From NCBI RefSeq assembly GCF_002155685.1, contig NZ_MUYK01000010.1, positions 29,500-93,499 on the forward strand: 64,000 nt of DNA, written 5' to 3'. This stretch comes from Erythrobacter colymbi (GTDB lineage Bacteria; Pseudomonadota; Alphaproteobacteria; Sphingomonadales; Sphingomonadaceae). The position numbers were made by a program, and so were the translations under genes. A model generated the notes under the pieces. That model made no database searches and was not told the DNA's origin. It was given only the letters and a program-made list of their open reading frames with translations. Below, piece after piece: positions 27,180 through 35,793 of the stretch; the first letter of the stretch is position 1; the number at the start of each line of letters is the position of its first letter.

Positions 27180-28790
27180 TTGCAGGACACCGGGCGGGAA
27201 GCGGGTGACGGGTCGGCGCATGACGTTCTGGTGATCGGATCGGGCGCGGCGGGGCTCACGGCGGCGCTGGCACTGGCCGAGACCCGGCGGGTGCTGGTGC
27301 TGGCCAAGGGCTCGCTCACCGGCGGATCGACCGCCTGGGCGCAGGGCGGGATCGCTGCGGTGCTCGATGCGGGCGACACCTTCGCCGATCACATCCGCGA
27401 CACGATGGTGGCCGGCGCCGGCCTCAATGACCGCGAGACAGTGGAGTTCGTGATCGAGCGCGCGCCCGCCTCGATCGACCGATTGTGCGAACTCGGTGTG
27501 CCCTTCAACCGCGAGAGCGGGGACTTGCACCTCACCCGCGAGGGCGGCCATTCGCACCGCCGCATCGTCCATGTCGACGACGCGACCGGCTGGGCGGTGC
27601 AGGAAGCGCTGCTCAAGGCGGCCGAGGCGAACCCCAACATCACCCTCTTGCCGGGCCGCACCTGCATCGACTTCATCACCGATCGCCACCGCGAGCACTT
27701 CTCCGCCGCCGGGCGCGTGTGGGGCGTCTACGCGCTCGACGAGGCGACCGGCCATGTCGAGCGCCATGTCGCCCGCGCGACGATCCTCGCCACAGGCGGC
27801 GCCGGGCGCGTCTACCAGTTCTCCACCGCCCCGCGCGGCGCGACGGGCGACGGGATCGCGATGGCGTGGCGCGCTGGCGCGCGGGTCTCCAACATGGAGA
27901 TGATGCAATTCCACCCGACCTGCCTCTACCATCTCGAGACCAAGAATTTCCTGATCACCGAGGCCGTGCGCGGCGAGGGCGGGCGGTTGATCAACCCGCG
28001 CACCGGCAAGCGCTTCATGACCTTCTACGATCCCGAGCGGATGGAGCTTGCCCCGCGCGATGTGGTCGCCCGCGCGATCGACGCCGAGATCAAGCGCTTC
28101 GGTCTCGATTACGTGCACTTGGACATCAGCCACGAAGACCCCGAGTTCGTGCGCGGGCACTTCCCGACCATCCACGAGAAGCTGATGGGCCTCGGGATCG
28201 ACATGACGAAGCAGCCGATCCCGGTCGTCCCCGCGCAGCACTATACCTGCGGCGGGGTGGTGGTGGATTTGCAGGCGCGCACCGACATCCCCGGCCTGTG
28301 GGCGGCGGGCGAATGCACCGAAAGCGGCCTCCACGGCGCGAACCGCTTGGCGTCCAACTCGCTCTTGGAGTGCTTCGTCTTCGGCGAGGCCGCCGCGCAG
28401 GACATCCTCGCGCGCTGGGACACCTTGGAGGCACCCCCCGCGATCCTCCCGTGGGACGAAAGCCGCGTGACCGATTCCGACGAAGAGGTCGTCATCAAGC
28501 AGAACTGGACCGAAATCCGCCGCTTCATGTGGAACTACGTCGGCATCGTGCGCACCACCAAGCGCCTCGAACGCGCCGCAAGCCGCATCGAACTGCTGAA
28601 GCGCGAGGTCGAGGACTACTACGGCGCGTTCCGGGTGACGACCGACCTGATCGAGCTGCGCAACCTGTTGCAGGCGGCCGAGCTGATCGTGCAATCCGCG
28701 CTCCGCCGGAAGGAGAGCCGGGGGCTGCACTACACGCTCGATTACCCCGCGATGGCGGACGAGGCTAAGGATACGGTGCTGGTGCCGTGA
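27180..28790 (+). CDS. nadB: L-aspartate oxidase
   Basis: The 536-residue flavoenzyme oxidises L-aspartate to iminoaspartate, the first step of de novo NAD synthesis. FAD-binding VLVIGSGAAGLTAALALAE opens the protein; KGSLTGGSTAWAQGGIAAVL, TREGGHSHRRIVH, ILATGGAGRVYQFS and MMQFHPTCLYH follow, with the active-site Arg region LITEAVRGEGG. The succinate dehydrogenase-type helical tail is complete. I prefer the TTG at 27180, eight bases after AGGAAGG and giving the usual length, over an ATG at 27114 that lies in the predicted promoter. nadA and nadC are not here. The next gene overlaps by four bases. Confidence 0.93.
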   Translation: MQDTGREAGDGSAHDVLVIGSGAAGLTAALALAETRRVLVLAKGSLTGGSTAWAQGGIAAVLDAGDTFADHIRDTMVAGAGLNDRETVEFVIERAPASIDRLCELGVPFNRESGDLHLTREGGHSHRRIVHVDDATGWAVQEALLKAAEANPNITLLPGRTCIDFITDRHREHFSAAGRVWGVYALDEATGHVERHVARATILATGGAGRVYQFSTAPRGATGDGIAMAWRAGARVSNMEMMQFHPTCLYHLETKNFLITEAVRGEGGRLINPRTGKRFMTFYDPERMELAPRDVVARAIDAEIKRFGLDYVHLDISHEDPEFVRGHFPTIHEKLMGLGIDMTKQPIPVVPAQHYTCGGVVVDLQARTDIPGLWAAGECTESGLHGANRLASNSLLECFVFGEAAAQDILARWDTLEAPPAILPWDESRVTDSDEEVVIKQNWTEIRRFMWNYVGIVRTTKRLERAASRIELLKREVEDYYGAFRVTTDLIELRNLLQAAELIVQSALRRKESRGLHYTLDYPAMADEAKDTVLVP

Positions 28791-29248
28791 GTGAGCAACG
28801 CGAAAGGATCGAGGTAGCGATCCATCGCTATCTTTTGCTGTTTGAGCCGGAGAACACAGCTTCCACTTTGCGCGACATAGCGATGGCGCTGGATGACCTC
28901 GTCAGCGTCTACTTCGATACCCCAGATGTCGAACCGGCCACAACCGACGCGCTTGAGGCGCCGCAGTTCAATGAAGCCGCGTTTGGCCAGAATGCGGCTC
29001 GCTTCTTCGAAAGAGATGACGTGATCTGGCTCCTCGACCCGGAAGGCGGGCCTGATCAGGAGGCCATGTGCACCTTCGCGACGTCCGAATTGGCTGAGAT
29101 CGCGGCCGATCTTAGCAAGGTCGTGTGGGCCTTCGAAAACGGTCCAGAGGCCGATGCGATCTGGGAGTTCCGGTTCGGCTACCAATCACATTGGGGCGAC
29201 CATTTGCACCGGGTAAGGCACTATCTGCACGGGCTTTCCGCTTGGTAA
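28787..29248 (+). CDS. DUF5063-like protein
   Basis: The 153-residue cytoplasmic protein starts at GTG overlapping the nadB stop (GTGA), so it is translated with nadB. It is acidic and largely helical, with IHRYLLLFEPENTASTLRDIAMALDDLVS, then ELAEIAADLSKVVWAFENG and FRFGYQSHWGDHLHRVRHYLHGL at the end. The W-F-R-x-S-H-W-G-x-H pattern resembles DUF5063 proteins, a family with no known role. GC content is lower than nadB. The assignment to DUF5063 is from memory of the C-terminal pattern. Confidence 0.65.
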   Translation: MSEQRERIEVAIHRYLLLFEPENTASTLRDIAMALDDLVSVYFDTPDVEPATTDALEAPQFNEAAFGQNAARFFERDDVIWLLDPEGGPDQEAMCTFATSELAEIAADLSKVVWAFENGPEADAIWEFRFGYQSHWGDHLHRVRHYLHGLSAW

Positions 29249-29257
29249 CCTGAACCG

Positions 29258-29342
29258 TTCGTCCTGAGCTTGTCGAAGGATTGCTTTTCTCTTTTGCTGC
29301 ACTGCGAAATGAAAGACAGCCCTTCGACAAGCTCAGGACGAA
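29258..29342. repeat. Inverted repeat, CTGAGCTTGTCGAAG family, copy 1
   Basis: Perfect 22-base arms at 29258-29279 (ttcgtcctgagcttgtcgaa followed by gg) and 29321-29342 enclose a 41-base spacer. It follows the DUF5063 gene and could fold into a long stem that ends or stabilises the nadB transcript. A second copy with the same arms is at 52.29 kb. Confidence 0.85.
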
Positions 29343-29405
29343 TGGAGGAGGAGGAAGTTCGGCTAGCGTTCAGGCGGACCGCTCTAGCGAGCTGCCAACG
29401 ATGCA

Positions 29406-30350
29406 ATGATGGGGCGCATGATGAAGAAGATGCTGACTTCCCTCTCGCTTGCGGCGCTGCTTGCCGCCCCCCTCGCGGCGCAGGACACACCCGCCCCTGA
29501 AGAGAACGCCATCGTCGTCACCGCCCAGCGTTCGGGTGCGCCAATGTGGACCGTTACCACCGCCTCCGGCACCGTCATCCTCGTCGGCGAGATCCGGGCG
29601 ATCCCGAAGACCACCCCGTGGGAGCCCGCGCGGCTCGAGGAGGCGACCCGCGAGGCCGACCGCGTGATCCTCGGCGCGCGGCCCAAGGTTTCGCCCGGCG
29701 ACATCTTCCGGCTGATGTTCTCGGGCGGCAAGCTCACCAAGCTGCCCGACAAGACCGTCGCCGCCGATTACCTCGACGCGGCCCAGCTCCAGCGGCTCGA
29801 AGCGCTCGCCGCCGCGCAGAAGGAGGACTATTCGCGCCAGTCATTCCTCCTCACCTCCTTCGAGATGCTGCGGAAGCAGCTGCGCTTCAACAGGGACACC
29901 GCGCGCGATGCCTCGGACGTGGTCAAGGACGCCGCCGAGAAGGCCGATGTCGCGATCACCCGCGCCGCCACGCTGCGCGGCGAGGATGTGATCGACAACC
30001 TCTTCGAAGCGCCGCCGACGGCGCACATCGCCCGCCTCGATGCGGCGATGGACGCGGTCGAGGCGGGGCCGGGGATCGTCGAGGAGCGCGCCACCAACTG
30101 GCGGCGCTTCAAGATTCCCGCCGTGATGAACAACCCGCTCGAGGCCGCGCTCGGCCAGTGCTGGCCCTGGGCGGACGAGACTTTGGGCAGCGAATTGAGG
30201 ACGATCTGGGTCGACCGCATCGCCGAGGCGAGCGCCGCCACCGGCACCACGCTCGCGGTCGTGCCGCTAAGGGTGTTGGCGGAAAGCGGCGGAGTGCTTG
30301 ACCAATTGGACGCGCGCGGCTTCGATATCGCCGGACCCCCGTGGAAATAG
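29406..30350 (+). CDS. TraB/GumN family secreted protein
   Basis: The 314-residue protein has a signal peptide (hydrophobic LTSLSLAALLAAPLAA, cut near AQD). The mature part starts with PMWTVTTASGTVILVGEIRAIPK, in which the usual THxxP-like or GTxHxxP motif of the TraB/GumN/YbaP family reads GEIRAIP, so the His is missing. The rest is helical with a late VVPLRVLAESGGVLDQL block matching the family's final G-GxLxxLxxxG. Several ATGs cluster at the start (29406, 29409, 29418, 29421); the true one is unsure. The family has a metalloprotease-like fold, but the altered motif suggests an inactive or divergent member. Confidence 0.75.
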   Translation: MMGRMMKKMLTSLSLAALLAAPLAAQDTPAPEENAIVVTAQRSGAPMWTVTTASGTVILVGEIRAIPKTTPWEPARLEEATREADRVILGARPKVSPGDIFRLMFSGGKLTKLPDKTVAADYLDAAQLQRLEALAAAQKEDYSRQSFLLTSFEMLRKQLRFNRDTARDASDVVKDAAEKADVAITRAATLRGEDVIDNLFEAPPTAHIARLDAAMDAVEAGPGIVEERATNWRRFKIPAVMNNPLEAALGQCWPWADETLGSELRTIWVDRIAEASAATGTTLAVVPLRVLAESGGVLDQLDARGFDIAGPPWK

Positions 30351-30384
30351 CTGACGGGGCCTGAAGAGAGGAACCGCGCGACCC

Positions 30385-31284
30385 ATGCCCACCGTCACCA
30401 CGCCCAACACCGGGATCGAGATTTTCTACGAAGAACAGGGCAACCCCGATGCCCCGGTGATCCTGCTGGTCATGGGCCTCGGCGCGCAGATGACGCTGTG
30501 GCCGGACGAGCTGGTCGCGGCCCTCGCGGGCGACGGCTTCCGGGTGATCCGTTACGACAATCGCGACATCGGCCTCAGCCAGAAGTTCGAAGGCGCCCGC
30601 GCGCCCTCGCCTGCCGTGCAGGTGCTGCGCAAGAAGATCGGCTTCCCGGCCAAGGTGCCCTACACCCTCAAGGACATGGCCGATGACGGGATCGGGCTGC
30701 TCGATGCGCTCGGGATCGACAAGGCCCATGTCGTCGGCGCCTCGATGGGCGGGATGATCGTCCAGCTGATGGCGATCCACCACCCCGAGCGGCTGCTGAC
30801 CATGACCTCGATCATGTCGACCACCGGCAGCGGCAAGCTGCCCCAGGCCGAAAAGCACGCGATCGAGGCGCTGACCGCACCGCTCAAGGGCATGGACGAG
30901 GACACGCTGATCGCCCACGGCCTCAACATCGCGCGCAATATCGGCAGCCCCGACAGCGAGGCGTTCCCCTTCGACGAGGCGGCGCAGCGCGAGCGGGTGC
31001 TCGCGAACATGCGTCGCTCGGTCTATCCGGCGGGGCTCCCGAGGCAGCTTGCCGCGATCATCGACGACGGTGACCGCACCTCGCGCCTCGCGGGCGTGCG
31101 CACCCCGACGCTGGTGCTCCACGGCGAGGCCGACCCGCTGGTGAAACTCGCCGGCGGAGAGGCGACCGCCAAGGCGATCTCCGGCGCGCGGCTGGTGACG
31201 GTGCCGGGCTGGGGGCATGACCTGCCGGTTCCGCTGATCCCGCGTCTGGCGAGCGAGATCGCCGGTCACGCGCGGGGATCATAG
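30385..31284 (+). CDS. Alpha/beta hydrolase
   Basis: The 299-residue protein has the alpha/beta hydrolase fold: an oxyanion-hole strand ILLVMGLGAQMTLW, DNRDIGLSQ, the nucleophile elbow VVGASMGGMIVQ (Ser in GxSxG), the acid in VLHGEADPLV and the final His in GWGHDLP. The DNRDIGLS block is common in the aclacinomycin methylesterase/haloperoxidase-like group. It has no signal peptide. The substrate is an ester, thioester or epoxide that cannot be named. It lies 34 bases after the TraB/GumN gene and is convergent with the esterase-like gene. Confidence 0.85.
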   Translation: MPTVTTPNTGIEIFYEEQGNPDAPVILLVMGLGAQMTLWPDELVAALAGDGFRVIRYDNRDIGLSQKFEGARAPSPAVQVLRKKIGFPAKVPYTLKDMADDGIGLLDALGIDKAHVVGASMGGMIVQLMAIHHPERLLTMTSIMSTTGSGKLPQAEKHAIEALTAPLKGMDEDTLIAHGLNIARNIGSPDSEAFPFDEAAQRERVLANMRRSVYPAGLPRQLAAIIDDGDRTSRLAGVRTPTLVLHGEADPLVKLAGGEATAKAISGARLVTVPGWGHDLPVPLIPRLASEIAGHARGS

Positions 31285-31292
31285 CGAGCGGT

Positions 31293-32474
31293 CTATTGCT
31301 CCACGACGGCGGTTTTCGGACGTTCTTCGGCCAGCACATAGACAGCATCGAACAGTTCCGCCCAGTTGCGCACCTCGTGCTTGTGCTGGCCCAGCGCCAT
31401 GCCGCCTACGGCTTTGATCGCAGCAAGATCGGCGTGATTCGCGACGGCACTTTGTCTTTCGCCGAGTACGATCCGCTCGAGATCGCCCGGCTGTGCCGGC
31501 GCGATCTCGCGGACTTCGCTGCGTGACCACCGGAAGGAGCCACCCGCGGCCGAAAATGCGACCGTGAACAGCCGGCGACCCAGAGCGTCCTTCAGTATCC
31601 GGGCAGTCGGCTGCCCCTTCTCTAGCCCGCCGTAAGCGGCGTGGGCATTGGCGGTCCACACGATTACCTTGCCGCGGCCCGCCAATCTTTCGCGCAAGGC
31701 CAATAGACGCTTCGCCATTGCGCTGTCGCGCGCGGCTAGAAGGTCAGGCCCCTGCAATCCTGTCCATGCCAGCGCATCGCGGAAGGATGACGCATAAAGC
31801 GCCAGCTGCGGGCCAACGCCCGATGCGGTTGCCAACTCTGCCTCGATGGCGTCGAGGCAGGCGGCGATGCGCGGCTGGGCAGCGGCCCGGTCTGTCGTCC
31901 ACCTGATCCACCCGATCATGTCGGCGCGGCAGGGTTCGCGCTGCTGCTCCGGAAGGAGAGCGACAAGATCGCTCGGCAAGGCGTCGAGTGAATAGAACGC
32001 TCCGGCCGAGCCGAGTTGCGGGTCCATCCCTCCCAGCGTCAGGGTGGTCGGGCTTTGGGTTGCTACCCAGTCGGCGAGCGGCGCGAACTCGGCGGATTGC
32101 GACCAGATTCGCCCGATGGCCGAAAGGAACAGCGCCCGGTCGTAGCGCGCATCCGGCGGGGTCCGGCTGGAGAGCTCTTCCATGTCATAGAAGCTGCTCT
32201 CGAACACGATCGCAGAGAAACCACATTCCTTGACCAGTCGCCGTACGAGCCGGACCTTGATCGCGATTGTTGCTCCGTCGCCGTGACTATTTTCGCCGAG
32301 CATGACCACATCACGGTCACAGGCGAGGCTGATCAGCTGATCGTCAGCCTCTGCAATACGTTTGCTGGCCTCGCTGCCAGTGGCCAGCAGCAGGCACGCC
32401 ATCGGCAGGGCCGCGAGCGAGAGGCGCGCGAGAATGCGTTTCGCCGCAGCGTGACGAATGAAGGTCAGGCTCAT
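31293..32474 (-). CDS. Erythromycin esterase-like family protein
   Basis: The 393-residue protein has a hydrophobic N-terminal segment (about residues 16-36, LARLSLAALPMACLLLATG) and so is probably exported. The mature part starts with VVMLGENSHGDGATIAIKVRLV, the GEx-HG motif carrying the catalytic His of the erythromycin esterase (EreA/B, succinoglycan-biosynthesis) family, then AIVFESSFYDME and later WTANAHAAYGG with its His. Characterised members hydrolyse macrolactones, but most are of unknown function, so resistance should not be inferred. The start at 32474 is taken because the frame upstream overlaps the next gene. Confidence 0.78.
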   Translation of the reverse strand: MSLTFIRHAAAKRILARLSLAALPMACLLLATGSEASKRIAEADDQLISLACDRDVVMLGENSHGDGATIAIKVRLVRRLVKECGFSAIVFESSFYDMEELSSRTPPDARYDRALFLSAIGRIWSQSAEFAPLADWVATQSPTTLTLGGMDPQLGSAGAFYSLDALPSDLVALLPEQQREPCRADMIGWIRWTTDRAAAQPRIAACLDAIEAELATASGVGPQLALYASSFRDALAWTGLQGPDLLAARDSAMAKRLLALRERLAGRGKVIVWTANAHAAYGGLEKGQPTARILKDALGRRLFTVAFSAAGGSFRWSRSEVREIAPAQPGDLERIVLGERQSAVANHADLAAIKAVGGMALGQHKHEVRNWAELFDAVYVLAEERPKTAVVEQ

Positions 32475-32536
32475 GGACGGCGAAACTGCTTGTTGCCCAG
32501 AAGTTTGGCAAGTCCGGCGTGGTGCCGGTGTAGCGA

Positions 32537-33337
32537 CTATGCGGCGCGCCCGTCCAGCCATGCGCGACTGGTGCGCGCGCATTCGCGGGCGCGTTCGATC
32601 AGATCGGGAAAGCCGTCGCGCAAGGCCGCGGAGCGTTCCTCGATCGCCATCGGCAGGTGCGCGGGCAGGGCATCGACCATTGCGGCTAGCGGCAACCCGC
32701 CTTGGCCGAGCGGCATCCGGCGGTTGATGGCGTCGTCGATGATCGCGTCGAAGTTGCTTGCGTCGGGTCCGTCCGCGGGCGCGTCGCAGGGTTGGCAGTA
32801 GCTGAGCCATTCGCGCGGGATCGCGCTGAGGTCCTCCGCCGTCCCGCCGGAGCGCGCCCAGTGGAGCGTGTCGACCAGTAGCGCCTTGGCCTCGCCCTCG
32901 ACCGCTTCGAGCACCGCGCGGGCCATGTGGATCGTCTTCACCTCGGTGAAGATGCCGAATTCGAGATTGACGCGCACGCCCGTGCCCTCCGCCGCATCCA
33001 CCAGCGTCTGGAACTTGGCAGTGGTGGCGGCCATGTCGGGGTCGCTGGAGACGCACAGGAGGTTGCGCGCGCCCAGCTCGGCGGCGATGTGGACCAGCTC
33101 GGTCAGCCACGGATCGGGCGCTCCGGGCATGATCCACGCGACCTCGCAGTCGAGCAGCTCCACCCCTGCATCGCGGGCCTGAGCGCGGATCGCGCGGGTG
33201 GTCGAGGGCGTCCAGGTCTCGCGTTCGACCCACATTCCGCCGAAGTCGAAGTCGCTCGCGGCGGCGCATTCGATCAGCTGGGAAGGCGTGGCCTCAGGCA
33301 TGATCCCGGCGGCGAGCGAGATCAGGCGGCGCGTCAC
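32537..33337 (-). CDS. Sugar-phosphate isomerase/epimerase-like TIM-barrel protein
   Basis: The 266-residue protein starts at GTG overlapping the SDR stop by one base (TAGTG). It is an AP-endonuclease-2/xylose-isomerase-like barrel: SLAAGIMPEATPSQLIECAA, LLDCEVAWIMPG, VRVNLEFGIFTEVKTI and ALLVDTLHWARSGG, where the Glu, Asp and His residues form the usual metal site. Such barrels isomerise or epimerise sugars but also act in aromatic and inositol catabolism. Co-transcription with the SDR gene and closeness to the Rieske gene suggest a catabolic role. Confidence 0.78.
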   Translation of the reverse strand: MTRRLISLAAGIMPEATPSQLIECAAASDFDFGGMWVERETWTPSTTRAIRAQARDAGVELLDCEVAWIMPGAPDPWLTELVHIAAELGARNLLCVSSDPDMAATTAKFQTLVDAAEGTGVRVNLEFGIFTEVKTIHMARAVLEAVEGEAKALLVDTLHWARSGGTAEDLSAIPREWLSYCQPCDAPADGPDASNFDAIIDDAINRRMPLGQGGLPLAAMVDALPAHLPMAIEERSAALRDGFPDLIERARECARTSRAWLDGRAA

Positions 33338-34089
33338 TAGAGCGTTTGCCCGTCGTCGAGCACGAAGTCCGTGCCGGTCACGAACTCGGAGGCGTCCGAG
33401 CACAGGAACAGGATCATCGCGTCCAGCCCCTCCTCGCCCATCAGGCGGCGTTTGGGGAAGCGGGCGATCTGCTTCTGGCCGGGCTCGGTATTAAACCACG
33501 CATCGTTGATCGCGGTGCGGATGTAGCCGGGGGAGACCGTGTTGACGTTGATCCCCGCCCGCGCCCATTCGCGCGCCAGTGTGCGGCCCGCCTGCACCAC
33601 GCCGGCCTTGGACGCGGCATAGGCGACAAGGCCGGGCGAGGGCTCGAAGGCGGTGATCGAGGCGATCAGGACGATCCTCCCCTTCGTCACCCCGTGCGCC
33701 ATCATCCGCTTCGCGCCCTCGCGGGCGGTGAGGATTGCGCCCTTGAGGTTGATCGCGAGGGTCTGTTCGATCTCGGCCTCGGATATGGTGGTCGCCATCC
33801 CGGCGCCATCGACGCCCGCGTTGGCGATGACGGTGTCGACGGGGCCGAAGGCGGCCTCGGCGGCGTCGAACCCGGCGATGATGTCGGCCTCGCGCGCGAC
33901 ATCCATCGTCACGGCGGCGGCCTGCGGGCCGATCTCGGCCGCGAGCGCCGCCAGACGGTCGGCCCGCCGCGCGCCCAGCGCCACATTCGCGCCGCTCGCC
34001 GCAAGGATGCGCCCGAAGCGGGTGCCAAGTCCCGAGGACGCGCCGGTGACGAGCGCGGTGCGCCCGGAGAGGTCGAAGGAGAAGCTCAT
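33337..34089 (-). CDS. Short-chain dehydrogenase/reductase (SDR)
   Basis: The 250-residue enzyme has the classical SDR set: cofactor loop TGASSGLGTRFG, ANAGVDG in place of NNAG, catalytic Ser in IVLIASITAF, YAASKAG (Tyr-x-x-x-Lys) and the C-terminal GTDFVLDDGQTL. An Arg-rich ARRADRL after the second strand favours NADP(H). It is in the same operon as the TIM-barrel gene. It may oxidise or reduce an alcohol or diol generated by the nearby Rieske oxygenase; this is inference. Confidence 0.9.
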   Translation of the reverse strand: MSFSFDLSGRTALVTGASSGLGTRFGRILAASGANVALGARRADRLAALAAEIGPQAAAVTMDVAREADIIAGFDAAEAAFGPVDTVIANAGVDGAGMATTISEAEIEQTLAINLKGAILTAREGAKRMMAHGVTKGRIVLIASITAFEPSPGLVAYAASKAGVVQAGRTLAREWARAGINVNTVSPGYIRTAINDAWFNTEPGQKQIARFPKRRLMGEEGLDAMILFLCSDASEFVTGTDFVLDDGQTL

Positions 34090-34101
34090 GCCTGTTTCAT
34101 T

Positions 34102-34210
34102 CTTTCGTCATTGCGAGGAGCGAAGCGACGCGGCAATCCATGACCGAACCGTGCCGCCCGCGGAACCCCCGATCCATGGATTGCTTCGCCTTCGGCTCGC
34201 AATGACGAAG
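34102..34210. repeat. Inverted repeat, TCATTGCGAGGAGC family
   Basis: Arms at 34102-34142 (ctttcgtcattgcgaggagc start) and 34171-34210 (end ctcgcaatgacgaag) pair over about 30 positions. It fills the gap between the SDR and Rieske genes, on one strand. Elements of this type are scattered in alphaproteobacterial genomes. Formation of a long stem in the message may reduce read-through from the Rieske gene into the SDR gene. Confidence 0.75.
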
Positions 34211-34214
34211 GGGG

Positions 34215-35642
34215 TCACGAGGCAGCCGGCAGCTCCCCGTTCACATACTTCATCAGCGTCGTCTGGAAGTGCCGCACGCGGCTGTCCTGATAGTGGCCGA
34301 GCTCCATCAGCCCGTCCTTCATCGCTTTCATGCCTTCCTGAACGTAGGGCAGGTTCGCCATGTCCTGATCGAAGACGTTGGCGAGCTGCGGCCCCATGAT
34401 GTCGTTCGCCCAGGCGAAGGGCTCGTCGTCCGGGATGTAGGTCATTGCCACTGCGCGCGGGCGCTGCTCACCCTTCTTGGTCGGGAACAGCAGGCGGATT
34501 TCCATGATGCACCAGTCGGGCGTGTCGCCCGGCAGCCAGCGGTACACGAGGGTCGGCAGGAAGCCGATCCACGGCGCGAAGTTGGGGAAGATGTTGTAGG
34601 TGAAGTTGTCGAGGATCTCGGTGTCGGCGGCGTCCGAATAGTCGTAGCCATATTGCTCGGCAAAGCCCTTGCGCCCCGCCTCGGCGAGCAGCTTGCGCGC
34701 GCCCAGCGGATCATCGGCATCGTAGCCTTCGGGCACTTCCTCGCTCGCCGAGAAGCGCCGGTTGGTGCGCGCGTCCTGCCCGCCCGAGAACTCGTTCATC
34801 TTCTCGAGCACGTAGTCCGAATTCTTGCCCTTCACGTGCGGGCTGAGCACGCCCGAGGGGGTGATCGCGCGGTTGAAGTGATCGCCGATCAGGTCATAGC
34901 GCGTGTTGGCATCGCCGAGGAAGGCGAGCAGCTGCGGGTGCGTGGTGATCGAGTGCCAGGCCTCCATGAAGGCCTCGGCGGTGGCCTTCCAGTTGGCAGG
35001 GATCTTCTTCTGCACCCACATGCCGGTATAGCGGTTCTCGAAATCGTAGCGCTCGTAATGCGAGGCCGCCGGGCCGAGCCAGGTCTTGAAATCGGGCAGG
35101 GCGTGGTTCTCGGTGAGCATCACGAAGCCCTGCCACAGCTCGACGCGCGCCTGCGGCAGGTCCATGTCCTTGCCTTCGAGGTGCTTGAAGTCCCACGAAC
35201 AGGGGATTTCCTTTAGGCTCCCGTCGTTCCTCCAGGTGAAGCCGTGGAACGGGCAGCGCAGTTGCACCGAGGACCCGCTCTCGGTGCGCAGCTTGCGGCC
35301 GCGGTGGAGGCAGGCGTTGTAGAAGGCCTTCACGCTGCCGTCCTTCTGGCGGATCAGCAGGAAGCTCTTGCCTGCGATGTCGAAGACGACCGTGTCGCCG
35401 GGCTCGGGCATCTCGTCCTCGCGCGCAGCGAAGAGCCAGACGTTGGGCCACATCTTCTCGCGCTCGAGCCGGGCGAATTCCTCCGAGATATAGGGCGCGA
35501 CCGGCAGCGGATCGTCCGGCATCTCGATGTGCGATTCCTCGAAGAGGTAATCGGGCGCGCGGCGGGTGTCGCCGTTGAGCATGTCGGTGTAGCTGATCCC
35601 CGGGCAGCGGTCGCCGCGGGCAATGTCCTTGATCTCGTTCAT
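34215..35642 (-). CDS. Rieske non-heme iron ring-hydroxylating oxygenase alpha subunit
   Basis: The 475-residue protein holds a Rieske [2Fe-2S] domain with CLH near residue 111 and CPFHGF near 130 (CxH-x16-CxxH), then a catalytic domain where His 230 and His 235 (AWHSITTHPQL) are probable mononuclear iron ligands; the acidic ligand lies further on. The upstream Glu-rich EAFMEAWH replaces the usual bridging Asp region. It needs an electron-transfer chain (ferredoxin, reductase), which is not encoded here, and no small beta subunit is seen, suggesting a three-component homotrimeric type. Likely substrates are aromatic or polycyclic compounds. The start at 35642 is followed by MNEIKDIARG; longer frames are poorly coding. 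Confidence 0.88.
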   Translation of the reverse strand: MNEIKDIARGDRCPGISYTDMLNGDTRRAPDYLFEESHIEMPDDPLPVAPYISEEFARLEREKMWPNVWLFAAREDEMPEPGDTVVFDIAGKSFLLIRQKDGSVKAFYNACLHRGRKLRTESGSSVQLRCPFHGFTWRNDGSLKEIPCSWDFKHLEGKDMDLPQARVELWQGFVMLTENHALPDFKTWLGPAASHYERYDFENRYTGMWVQKKIPANWKATAEAFMEAWHSITTHPQLLAFLGDANTRYDLIGDHFNRAITPSGVLSPHVKGKNSDYVLEKMNEFSGGQDARTNRRFSASEEVPEGYDADDPLGARKLLAEAGRKGFAEQYGYDYSDAADTEILDNFTYNIFPNFAPWIGFLPTLVYRWLPGDTPDWCIMEIRLLFPTKKGEQRPRAVAMTYIPDDEPFAWANDIMGPQLANVFDQDMANLPYVQEGMKAMKDGLMELGHYQDSRVRHFQTTLMKYVNGELPAAS

Positions 35643-35793
35643 GGGGCTTTTCCGGTCCTCATCGGGGGTGGGGCCCCCGCCTCTCGTCCTCGCACTTTGT
35701 GCAGTGTCTCCGGCGAAGAATATCACACAGCTTTGGGCCGAGAACCCCTATCGGATTGGAGAGGAATATGGGTCTGAAGGGCAAATCGCCGCC

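Noticed and set aside
31293..32474. Macrolide resistance from the erythromycin-esterase-like gene
   Set aside because: Most members of the family are not resistance enzymes and the sequence is far from EreA/EreB; the fold assignment does not justify a resistance claim.
32475..33269. Upstream extension of the erythromycin-esterase-like frame
   Set aside because: The extension overlaps the TIM-barrel gene in another frame, is Arg-rich and lacks a signal peptide; the ATG at 32474 begins a good export signal.
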